A stretch of 6,964 nucleotides of DNA from Clostridiales bacterium (GCA_015058265.1 SVCR01000089.1:1-6964), one strand, 5' to 3'. Positions 1 to 6,228 are shown, numbered from the stretch's first letter. The notes: generated by a model not told the origin, from the letters alone. Translations and numbers: made by a program.

Positions 1-1150
1 AGGAAAGAGTAGCCGGTTTCTCAAGATCTTCCTTCTTGCTGAATGAAATTCCGAGGTGATTGGTGTAAACCACTTCGTCAGCTGCATTCTTACCGATGAT
101 CTTGAACGAAAGAGTTACATTGTGTCCCTCGTCATCATATCCGTCAAGAGACTTGTTCAGGATCAGCGACTTGGTAGTGAATGTATTGGTGATCGTGTGC
201 TGCTCGTTAGTGTTCTCGTACGAAACATTGAAGTAACGGAGCTTAGCTATATCTGCAGCATCAGGCTTGCTGGAGTCATTGACGTCTCTGACCTCAACAA
301 CAGTCCACTTAGGATCATCCTTGTTCGGCTTGAATTCGATAGTCTTCTCTTCATCGCCGTCTTTGTAGTTGTATGTGTAAGTATCGCCTGTCTCAGTCGA
401 TGTCCATGCCCATGACCAGTCATTGTCATCATTGAGTGTGACTGTGTCGATGGTCTCTCCGCCGTAGCAGATCTTGACCTTGATCTCTTTAGGCTTGACC
501 ATCTCTTCGAGAGTCTCATCAAGGCCGTTCCAGATCTTGAGAAGGCTGTGCTCGAATACGATGACCTCGCTCTTCATCTTGACAGCGACCTCATTGTTCA
601 TATCAAAGGTATTGTCACCGTTGAGGATGCTGATGAACATCGGCTGAGGCGTCCATCTTACATTATCAACGATAGTTGTCTTACCTACGAGGAGGTACAG
701 ACCGTTGCTGTTGAGATATGCCGAGCCCGATCCGCCCGAAGCTATAGTCATAGTTGCGTCAGGTGTCGGTTTGCTATCCATACCGTCGATGAATGTAGCG
801 AGCGTATTCGCCGAATCCAGCCATGTCTGCTCCCAGCTGGTGCCGCCATGTTCATCAGGATCAAATTCATCCTGATTAGGTATCTTGACATCAGCGCCTG
901 ACGAAGCATATGCGCCATTCAGTTCAAACACAGCTTTGCCGTCTGAATCATGCGTATAATCTCCGACTTTGTAGATGTCAAAGTCAAACGAAGTACCGGA
1001 CGGAAGATCTGTTATCTCTCCGAGATTAACAATAGCATTGCCGCCCGCTGCGTACGCATTCATGAAAGGGAACCCGAAGCCGCCTGCGACAACAATCGCA
1101 AGCATTATGCTCAGGATCATTTTAATGTTGATTTTCTTTCTGGTTTTCAT
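1..1150 (-). CDS. Pilin-like cell-surface protein with Cna_B domain, 3' end beyond left edge
   Basis: The first 383 residues of a secreted surface protein are visible; no stop occurs before the left edge. The start at 1150 follows a strong ribosome binding site, GGAGAAGGGG, 8 nt upstream. A basic N-terminus (MKTRKKINIK), a hydrophobic stretch at about 11-30 and NAYA|AGG give a signal peptide probably cut after Ala34. Residues about 35-190 resemble the N-terminal domain of Gram-positive pilins, including an NGLYLLVG segment at 149-156. Residues about 198-325 read as a Cna_B-type domain: it opens with LLKIW and closes with ITNTF. By family analogy Lys205, Glu286 and Asn322 could form an intramolecular isopeptide bond. 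A second beta module begins near 327 (KSLILNKSLDGYDD). No LPXTG signal is seen, but the C-terminus is missing. The gene starts 41 nt after the class C sortase gene, so it is probably its substrate and co-transcribed. Shaft pilin versus tip adhesin cannot be decided here. Confidence 0.88.
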   Translation of the reverse strand, partial: MKTRKKINIKMILSIMLAIVVAGGFGFPFMNAYAAGGNAIVNLGEITDLPSGTSFDFDIYKVGDYTHDSDGKAVFELNGAYASSGADVKIPNQDEFDPDEHGGTSWEQTWLDSANTLATFIDGMDSKPTPDATMTIASGGSGSAYLNSNGLYLLVGKTTIVDNVRWTPQPMFISILNGDNTFDMNNEVAVKMKSEVIVFEHSLLKIWNGLDETLEEMVKPKEIKVKICYGGETIDTVTLNDDNDWSWAWTSTETGDTYTYNYKDGDEEKTIEFKPNKDDPKWTVVEVRDVNDSSKPDAADIAKLRYFNVSYENTNEQHTITNTFTTKSLILNKSLDGYDDEGHNVTLSFKIIGKNAADEVVYTNHLGISFSKKEDLEKPATLS

Positions 1151-1191
1151 GTCTTACGCCCCTTCTCCGCGAGGTGATACTAATCTTTCCG

Positions 1192-2070
1192 CTATTTGAG
1201 TCCTTTGTTCCTGAAGTACGACTCGACGATCTTGCGAGGGTCGAAACGCTTTGCCTTCCTGGTCGATGTCAGAAGTATGATCAGGAGTATGATCAGTATC
1301 GGCGTTGCCAGGAATGGTGCGATATAAATCGGTTCGATCTGGATACCGTCCGCAGTGATGTCCGCAGATCCGTTGGCATTAGGTACTCTGTGTCCGCGCA
1401 CCAGCAGTCTGTGGGTATTGATACCGTAAGGTGTGCAGGTGATGAGTGTGCAGAGATCTTCGCCTTCGATTATCTTGAGATCTGACAGATCGTCCGGCAG
1501 GACTATCCTGATCTGATCGCACTCATAAGTGATCGTCTCGTTGAGGACTGTGATGGTCCAGGTGTCGCCTTCTTTGATCTTGTCGATATCCGTGAAGAGT
1601 CTTGCCGACGGCAGTCCTCTGTGTCCGGATACCAGACTGTGTGTGCTCTTGCCGCCTATAGGAAGCGACGATGCCTCAAGATGTCCTATAGCTATCTGGA
1701 GGACTGATTCTTCAGTACCGTGGTAGATAGGGCATCTGATGTGGAACTTAGGGATGCTGATATATCCCATGATCCCTGTTCCGCCTATATCGAGTTCCTT
1801 CTTGTATGCTGCCTTCTCCGCATCGGTCATTACCCAACGCATACCGTGAGAAGCCAGCTCTTTGTTATAAGCCCTTGCGCTCTTGAGGATCTTCTTGTAA
1901 TCCTCAGTCGACATATCCGACACCGCGTCGTTATATGCCATGATAGCGCGTGTCTGGTGGAATGAATTCCAGTAGTTAGCTATAGATGGATACGCCAATA
2001 ATCCCACACCTACCAGCATGCAGGCGATCAGGATTACCGTAAAAAGTTTTTCCTTGATCCATTTGAGCAT
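1192..2070 (-). CDS. Class C (pilus-type) sortase, 292 aa
   Basis: This is a membrane-bound transpeptidase that joins pilin subunits or anchors surface proteins by cleaving an LPXTG-like signal and forming an amide bond. The catalytic triad is visible: His150 in SLVSGHRG, Cys212 in TLITCTPYG and Arg221 in NTHRLLVRGHR. The spacing (62 residues His to Cys, 9 Cys to Arg) fits class C enzymes, and the length is normal. An N-terminal membrane helix covers about 9-28, and a second hydrophobic helix (about 248-268) followed by a basic tail is the C-terminal anchor typical of class C. The region where pilus sortases usually carry a DPW or DPF lid reads MRWVMTDAEKAAY (77-89), so the canonical lid motif is absent. 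The ATG at 2070 has only a weak, distant GGATGG (12 nt upstream), but an in-frame TGA lies just upstream and the next start would remove the membrane helix. The Cna_B protein gene follows 41 nt downstream. I assign no srtC number. Confidence 0.95.
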   Translation of the reverse strand: MLKWIKEKLFTVILIACMLVGVGLLAYPSIANYWNSFHQTRAIMAYNDAVSDMSTEDYKKILKSARAYNKELASHGMRWVMTDAEKAAYKKELDIGGTGIMGYISIPKFHIRCPIYHGTEESVLQIAIGHLEASSLPIGGKSTHSLVSGHRGLPSARLFTDIDKIKEGDTWTITVLNETITYECDQIRIVLPDDLSDLKIIEGEDLCTLITCTPYGINTHRLLVRGHRVPNANGSADITADGIQIEPIYIAPFLATPILIILLIILLTSTRKAKRFDPRKIVESYFRNKGLK

Positions 2071-2133
2071 AACACAGCCAAACCATCCATTCCCGTTGCC
2101 CTGTCATCCGTGATGTGTAAAGTGCTCAGCCAA

Positions 2134-2185
2134 TCAGCTCAGCCGGTCCTTGCTAGCGCAGCCGGTCAGCTCAGCCGGTCCTTGC
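2134..2185. repeat. 20-nt perfect direct repeat, two copies 32 nt apart
   Basis: The sequence TCAGCTCAGCCGGTCCTTGC occurs at 2134-2153 and again, identical, at 2166-2185. The 12-nt interval (TAGCGCAGCCGG) itself repeats the GCAGCCGG core. The pair lies 64-115 nt upstream of the sortase start and so probably inside its mRNA leader. It looks like a recent small tandem duplication; no function can be assigned. Confidence 0.85.
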
Positions 2186-2393
2186 CGCCTTGTATATTCG
2201 GGCATTTCTGCAAGGAACACATACTTATCAGAGCATAATTATTCACAATTAAAGTACCATGAAACGGGCTTCATTTCAAGCATTCGAAACCATTCAAGCG
2301 CAGCTTTCAAGATATTTCAGAAACAGCCCGCCAATCGCACGCAAACTTCCTCATTATCCGGCTCGAAAGGGCCAAAAAAGGCCTCTTTCTGCC

Positions 2394-2521
2394 GATCCGC
2401 AGGTGCACTTGTGTGCTGTTATCTGCGAGCCTGCTGGCGTACTTGTGTGCAGTATGCGTACGGTTCTCCGGCAGATCCGCAGGTGCACTTGTGCGCTGTT
2501 ATCTGCGAGCCTACTGGCGTA
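2394..2521. repeat. 48-nt near-perfect direct repeat, two copies, 80-nt period
   Basis: Copies at 2394-2441 and 2474-2521 differ at two positions only (T2414 versus C2494, and G2433 versus A2513). The shared core includes CAGGTGCACTTGTG, TTATCTGCGAGCC and CTGGCGTA. Between them lies a 32-nt spacer that itself contains a short echo (ACTTGTGTGC). The unit includes a short GCAC/GTGC self-complementary element. The period is 80 nt, not a multiple of three, which argues against a repeated protein. It lies in the probable untranslated leader of the sortase operon. Confidence 0.88.
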
Positions 2522-2658
2522 TCTGATCGCGGGTCTGATCCGAACTGAAAGTGTGAATCAGCTAGATCCTGATTTCGGTTGTGATACATATACTATAATA
2601 TCTACAGCGTCACATTAACCGTCATTATCAGCACCCGCACTAAGGTTGATAAAAATAG

Positions 2659-2672
2659 TTCAAGCACTTGAA
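2659..2672. promoter_or_regulatory. 14-nt perfect palindrome downstream of the promoter candidate
   Basis: TTCAAGCACTTGAA is an inverted repeat of two 6-nt arms around CA. It lies about 15-28 nt downstream of the expected start of the TGGTATAAT promoter. On the minus strand it is followed by CTATTTTTATC. It could be an operator for a dimeric repressor or, with the following T-rich stretch, an early weak terminator. The sequence does not say which. Confidence 0.4.
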
Positions 2673-2693
2673 TTTCCAAGCATATACAAGGTT

Positions 2694-2702
2694 ATTATAC
2701 CA
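2694..2702 (-). promoter_or_regulatory. Extended -10 promoter candidate for the sortase operon
   Basis: On the minus strand this reads TGGTATAAT: a perfect TATAAT at 2699-2694 preceded by the TGN extension at 2702-2700. No good -35 is present at 16-18 nt (nearest 6-mer TCTTAA), which an extended -10 can compensate for. It lies in the most AT-rich part of the intergenic region and points at the sortase gene. Transcription would begin near 2687, giving a leader of about 617 nt. It is the best promoter sequence I found upstream of the sortase, but assigning it to that operon is inference. Confidence 0.5.
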
Positions 2703-2753
2703 CTTATGGATTTTTATTAAGATTATTTAAGGATTTTTAAAATTCACGCTTTC

Positions 2754-2776
2754 TATATACCAATTACGAGTAATTG
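2754..2776 (-). promoter_or_regulatory. Second extended -10-like element abutting a 16-nt palindrome
   Basis: On the minus strand TGGTATATA (2762-2754) resembles an extended -10, with TATATA matching consensus at four positions. The TG extension overlaps the end of a perfect palindrome, CAATTACGAGTAATTG at 2761-2776 (7-bp arms, 2-nt centre), which would fill the promoter spacer. That arrangement is typical of repressor operators. No recognisable -35 is present (ATATTT at 17 nt). The element is tentative. Confidence 0.35.
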
Positions 2777-2830
2777 AAATATCAGGTGAAGACGCGCCGG
2801 CGAATTCATAAGGCCATCCCGTGCTTTAAT

Positions 2831-2918
2831 CAGCTGGATCTATCAGCCGGATCTACCAGCTGGAGCGTTTGCTTTTGCCATAAATTGATCCGCCGGAGCG
2901 TTTGCCTTTGCTATAAAT
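2831..2918. repeat. Cluster of short degenerate direct repeats
   Basis: Two arrays adjoin. Three 13-nt units start at 2831, 2844 and 2857 (CAGCTGGATCTAT, CAGCCGGATCTAC, CAGCTGGAGCGTT). A 24-nt unit beginning GGAGCGTTTGC and ending ATAAAT then occurs at 2862-2885 and 2895-2918 with two mismatches (33-nt period). The pattern suggests slippage or local duplication in non-coding DNA. No function is assigned. Confidence 0.75.
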
Positions 2919-2978
2919 ATGTAGTTTTTTAATGTATCCCGATCATTTTCATAATTCTGGCGGCAACCACTTCAATTC

Positions 2979-3000
2979 TCCCTATTTTCTCTCTATTTTC
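2979..3000. repeat. 11-nt tandem repeat in a purine/pyrimidine-biased tract
   Basis: TCCCTATTTTC (2979-2989) and TCTCTATTTTC (2990-3000) are adjacent and differ by one base. They lie in a pyrimidine-rich run continuing to about 3013. On the minus strand this is a purine-rich GAAAATAG series. It is probably low-complexity sequence. Confidence 0.7.
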
Positions 3001-3123
3001 ACCCTTTTTTTCGCTAGCTTATGAAGTATCAGTCAAAGTAACTGCATATTTCATAGGATTAATACGAATCTCATGAAAATGCCGCCTTCAGAGTAGCAGA
3101 ACTTCATATTCCGGCCACTTAAC

Positions 3124-3172
3124 GGCGCGCAGCGCCTCCTGATTGCCCCAGGAATATGCATGGGGCAATCAG
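3124..3172. other. Two adjacent inverted repeats (5-bp and perfect 12-bp stems)
   Basis: GGCGCGCAGCGCC (3124-3136) forms a 5-bp stem with a 3-nt loop. Three bases later CTGATTGCCCCA (3139-3150) and TGGGGCAATCAG (3161-3172) form a perfect 12-bp stem with a 10-nt loop. Neither is followed by a T run on either strand, so they are not simple intrinsic terminators. They could be an RNA structure or a protein-binding site; the role is unknown. Confidence 0.65.
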
Positions 3173-3199
3173 AACACTATAAAACTACATATTCTTTGT

Positions 3200-3225
3200 G
3201 TTCCGGCTTTATGGTTCCGGCTTTA
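3200..3225. repeat. 12-nt direct repeat GTTCCGGCTTTA, two copies
   Basis: GTTCCGGCTTTA is repeated exactly at 3200-3211 and 3214-3225, 14 nt apart. The TTCCGGC core also occurs at 3109-3115, at 3350-3356, and inverted at 3332-3338, so the motif is locally enriched. The significance is unclear. Confidence 0.7.
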
Positions 3226-3248
3226 GCAGCTTTAGCCTATATTCTTTC

Positions 3249-3299
3249 AAAAAATACAACCGCTACAACGCTTGAAATTGAACTGTTGTAGCGGTTTTT
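3249..3299. terminator. Intrinsic terminator, probably bidirectional, downstream of the CotH gene
   Basis: AACCGCTACAAC (3258-3269) pairs perfectly with GTTGTAGCGGTT (3285-3296) around a 15-nt loop. On the minus strand the stem is followed, after GTA, by six Ts (3254-3249). On the plus strand it runs into GGTTTTTA. For the minus-strand CotH gene this lies about 230 nt past the stop codon and is its best terminator. It would also stop any transcription arriving from the left. Confidence 0.75.
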
Positions 3300-3327
3300 A
3301 CTAACAATTTTTGTCCTATAAGCCACA

Positions 3328-3360
3328 GGGAGCCGGAATTCGCTGATGATTCCGGCTCCC
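3328..3360. other. Perfect 12-bp inverted repeat without a T run
   Basis: GGGAGCCGGAAT (3328-3339) and ATTCCGGCTCCC (3349-3360) form a perfect 12-bp, GC-rich stem with a 9-nt loop. Neither side has an immediate T run (TGTGGCTTATAGG follows on the minus strand). It sits between the CotH stop and the T-tailed terminator, so it could protect the 3' end of the mRNA from exonucleases or help termination. That role is inference. Confidence 0.65.
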
Positions 3361-3524
3361 TAAGCAATTCTTGTAAGTTATGCTGATAATCTGAGTATCT
3401 GTTCTTGTTAGCGCTAGATGATCCGGCTATCTCAGACCCTTATCTTACGCAATCTCGGATCCTCATATTGTGCTATTATGGTCTTCCGCTGAGCCCGCTT
3501 CTATTAATTGTTCTCTTATGAGCT

Positions 3525-6221
3525 TCAGCTGACCTTGACTTTCTTGCCTGCGTTTTTCCTGGTGAAGATCTTCTTATATTTCTTCACGAATTTCTTGTTG
3601 ACTGATTTCTTGCCGATCTTCACCTGCACTCTCTTAACCTTGGATCCTCTCAGCGATCCTTTGACGGACTTCTTCGTGAGTTTCTTGCTCTTGACCATGA
3701 GCTTTGTCGCCTTTGATCCGCGGAAGGCGTTCTTCTTTATGGTCTTGACGTTCTGCCCTATCGTGACTGTCCGGATCTTCTTACCCTTGAACGCTCCGGC
3801 GTCTATCCGGATCACATTGAATTTCCTGCCTTTGATGGTCACAGTCGCAGGCACTTTGACCGACTTCTTATTCACTGCTGTGATCAGAGCAGCGGTCCCG
3901 GCCTTGCTGCCGGCGGATTTCGTTATGATCTTATAGGTGCTGCCGCCTGACTTGTGCTTTGTTCCCGGACCAATATCAGCATCAGCAGGAGCATTCGGGT
4001 CAACAACAGTCACTTTGAACGTTGTGCTGACCTCCTTGTCCTCGTCGTAGCTTACCGTCAGCGTCACATCTGACGTACCCGGGCTGAGAGCGGTGATAAC
4101 TCCGAGGCCGTCAACAGCGACCACATTGTCATCAGACATTGTGAACGAGTAACTGTCTCTATTGATAGGCACGCCTTCCGGGACAATGTGCCATTTTGCC
4201 TGCGTATATTCTCCGACTTTGAGCCTTATATCAGGACTGTCGGCTACTACTTTCTCCGGATCAACAAGCTCCAGCGTCCCCTGCTCAACGACATGCAGCA
4301 GTATCTCAGCTTTTATCCCGTTGACGGTTGTTCCGGTAATCGTCACATCACCTGCTCTAAGCGTATGGACACATGACTCGGTATCGACAGTCGCTATGCC
4401 CTCATCGCTCGATTTCCAAGTGACTTTGTCCGATACCGCATCTCTCGGAAATACGATGTAGTCATAGTACAAATTGATATCTTCATCGTCTTCTCTCCAC
4501 AACTCGGACTCCTGAAGAAACAGATCAGTCGGGAGAGTTGCATGTGCCTCATCTACGTACTTCGCATAGAGCTCAGTCGGTCCCTCGAGTTTGACCTCAT
4601 CCATCGGTGTTTCATCATCTGAGAACCACCCTATGAAATAGTATCCTTCTTTAGCCGGTGCTTCCGGGTCGTCCGACGGAGCCCCTCCGATCTTTGCTTT
4701 GTTCTGTACATGTACAGGCTTGCCGTCAGCCACGTAAGTGACTGTGGTATAAACATTTCCGAGTTTGTCAAGGTTGCTGCCCATCCACTCATGGCGGGCA
4801 TCGATCCATTTGCGCAGATTATCCGCTGTGACATCGGGATCGTTTTCCTCTTCCTTAGCAATTTGCGGATCTGCTGCATATGCGTATCTGATCTCATCGC
4901 GATACTTTTCAAGTGTGCCGCCGCTCTTGGTGAGTTCTGTCAGAGCCGTATCCAGCTTCGCCCATTCCTGTTCTATGATCTCAACGAATCTCGGATCTTT
5001 GGCCCTCAGTTCATCTATCCAAAGCATGCTTGTGTAATTGAACCCCTCCACCCCCGGGAAAGGCTCCCCATCGGATTCATCGAACAGACCCAAAGCCAGG
5101 TCAAAGTCCCAAAGCGGCCCGAAATACATCTTGTCGCCTCTCGGCTTGAAGAAGTATGTGCTGCCGGTCACGTAAGCGTCTCCGTTCTTGGTGAATTCCT
5201 GTATCAGCCAGTAGTCAGCAACAGACCGGAGATCGAGCATTTCGGCGATCTTGTTATGTGTCTCCTCATCTATCTCTTCGTTGTTGACTATCAAGTCTTC
5301 TATATCCTGAACGTACTCCTTCAGATATTGTCTCTGTCCTTTCTGCCATTCTGTCAGGCTGTCCTCTACAAGGAATTCCGGATCGTTAAAGGCAAAATCA
5401 ACGAGATTCGTCGTTGTGAATGTATTGCTTTCCGGATCATCCTTCTGACAGGAATTGAATATGCAGAAGAGATAACCTCCGGTCTTCTGATATTCCTCTT
5501 CGCCTGCCTCCGATATTTCAGCGGGCTTCTTCTTCAACTTGTCTATAGCCACCCTGGAAGCTTCCACACTGACCAGCTCACTCAGATCATAACAACCAAG
5601 ATATATATGATCCTCTGCTCCTGTCCTGGTCATGACTACATCCACAGGAACACTTTCGACCGAGAAAGGCATCCCCAGCTGAGCTCCGAGCCAGTAGGTT
5701 ACCCTGTTATGCATGAGCGTACTGTCATAAACATTAGCCATCAACGCCCATTCCTTACTCCCGCCCATGCCGAACAGATCGGTCTGCTCAGAAAGCTTGA
5801 TTTTGTAAGGATTCTTCGTATTATCCTTATCCCAAGTCGAATTACCTCTGCCGCGGATGTAATCCAGCTTCAGGTCGGTTCCCAGCCAGGTAAGATCTCC
5901 ATCAGGCAGCTCGTAGCCATCCGGCACCTCGATCCTTACAGATCCAAGGCACCTGACAGAGTGATTCTCGCTTGAGTTCATATCGGCCATCGTCCCGTAT
6001 ACATGGTCTTCATCATTATCGTTTGCGGCAGCGATGTGCTCTGCGTCTTCATCTATATTGACGATCACCAGCGGGATACCATGCTGCGGCTTGAGTGAAT
6101 CGAGAGCACCGCCCTCATCTTCGGCAAAAGCAGCAGCAGGCGATAACAGCACCAGTACAAACAGCACTGACATGACACCCACAGCAGAGCCAATAAGCTT
6201 ATGTATGTTCTTAAGCCTCAT
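3525..6221 (-). CDS. Secreted CotH-domain protein with Ig-like modules and basic BspA-like tail, 898 aa
   Basis: CotH proteins form an atypical protein-kinase-like family; Bacillus CotH phosphorylates spore-coat proteins. Here the domain sits in an exported protein. Visible modules: signal peptide (MRLKNIHKLI, hydrophobic 11-28, AFA|ED cut after Ala33); CotH domain about 115-480 with RGRGNSTW (123-130), NPYKIKL (137-143), KEWALMANVYD (156-166), QEFTKNGDAY (341-350) and GPLWDFDLALG (368-378). Asp348 and Asp372/Asp374 are the likely catalytic or metal-binding acids by analogy. A Flg_new-like repeat follows (about 492-556, GYYFIGWF), then two Big_2-like Ig domains (about 585-645 with VTWKSSDEGIATVD, and about 650-740). 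Residues 760-898 form a lysine-rich tail with BspA/LRR_5-like AFKG and AFRG motifs. No LPXTG is seen, so the cationic tail may hold the protein to the wall. The ATG at 6221 is chosen over one at 6302 because it has a strong ribosome binding site and begins a proper signal peptide. The physiological substrate is unknown. Confidence 0.92.
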   Translation of the reverse strand: MRLKNIHKLIGSAVGVMSVLFVLVLLSPAAAFAEDEGGALDSLKPQHGIPLVIVNIDEDAEHIAAANDNDEDHVYGTMADMNSSENHSVRCLGSVRIEVPDGYELPDGDLTWLGTDLKLDYIRGRGNSTWDKDNTKNPYKIKLSEQTDLFGMGGSKEWALMANVYDSTLMHNRVTYWLGAQLGMPFSVESVPVDVVMTRTGAEDHIYLGCYDLSELVSVEASRVAIDKLKKKPAEISEAGEEEYQKTGGYLFCIFNSCQKDDPESNTFTTTNLVDFAFNDPEFLVEDSLTEWQKGQRQYLKEYVQDIEDLIVNNEEIDEETHNKIAEMLDLRSVADYWLIQEFTKNGDAYVTGSTYFFKPRGDKMYFGPLWDFDLALGLFDESDGEPFPGVEGFNYTSMLWIDELRAKDPRFVEIIEQEWAKLDTALTELTKSGGTLEKYRDEIRYAYAADPQIAKEEENDPDVTADNLRKWIDARHEWMGSNLDKLGNVYTTVTYVADGKPVHVQNKAKIGGAPSDDPEAPAKEGYYFIGWFSDDETPMDEVKLEGPTELYAKYVDEAHATLPTDLFLQESELWREDDEDINLYYDYIVFPRDAVSDKVTWKSSDEGIATVDTESCVHTLRAGDVTITGTTVNGIKAEILLHVVEQGTLELVDPEKVVADSPDIRLKVGEYTQAKWHIVPEGVPINRDSYSFTMSDDNVVAVDGLGVITALSPGTSDVTLTVSYDEDKEVSTTFKVTVVDPNAPADADIGPGTKHKSGGSTYKIITKSAGSKAGTAALITAVNKKSVKVPATVTIKGRKFNVIRIDAGAFKGKKIRTVTIGQNVKTIKKNAFRGSKATKLMVKSKKLTKKSVKGSLRGSKVKRVQVKIGKKSVNKKFVKKYKKIFTRKNAGKKVKVS

Positions 6222-6228
6222 AACGCGT

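Larger units (their letters stand above)
2071..3524. other. Gene-free intergenic region of about 1.45 kb
   Basis: No convincing gene lies between the CotH gene and the sortase gene. The 3' part of the CotH transcript unit (about 3524-3130) holds three perfect 12-bp inverted repeats. An AT-rich block at about 2640-2780 contains the best minus-strand promoter candidates with adjacent palindromes. About 2130-2920 carries several imperfect direct-repeat pairs. Two overlapping plus-strand open frames (2150-2548 and 2259-2618) run through repeat DNA in different frames, have no good ribosome binding site and resemble nothing I know. I see no tRNA, rRNA, transposase remnant or recognisable riboswitch. 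The sequence reads as regulatory or decayed DNA with local duplications. Confidence 0.7.

Noticed and set aside
56..901. Plus-strand open frames of about 119 and 117 residues.
   Set aside because: They are antisense to the Cna_B surface protein, which has a good start, signal peptide and domain pattern.
2356..2390. GGGCCAAAAAAGGCC as a terminator.
   Set aside because: The stem is only 4 bp plus a bulge, and neither side has a proper T run; no gene ends nearby.
2394..2521. Possible CRISPR array.
   Set aside because: Only two copies of a 48-nt unit with a single 32-nt spacer are present, and no cas gene is near. Most of the spacing is unlike a repeat-spacer series.
2150..2618. Two overlapping plus-strand open frames of 132 and 119 residues in the intergenic region.
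   Set aside because: They run in different frames through the 80-nt direct repeats, lack a ribosome binding site and look compositionally like translated repeat DNA.
2071..2687. A known riboswitch or T-box in the putative sortase leader.
   Set aside because: I could find none of the conserved core motifs I know for T-box, c-di-GMP or other common classes; a covariance-model search would be decisive.
3050..3104. A short minus-strand frame of 18 codons (MKFCYSEGG...) with GGAGG upstream.
   Set aside because: The GGAGG is more than 20 nt from the ATG and lies inside the hairpin region; the product is too short to support as a gene.
4710..5975. A 421-residue open frame on the plus strand.
   Set aside because: It lies antisense inside the CotH gene, whose domains and motifs are clear. 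The plus-strand product has no recognisable domain and no convincing ribosome binding site.
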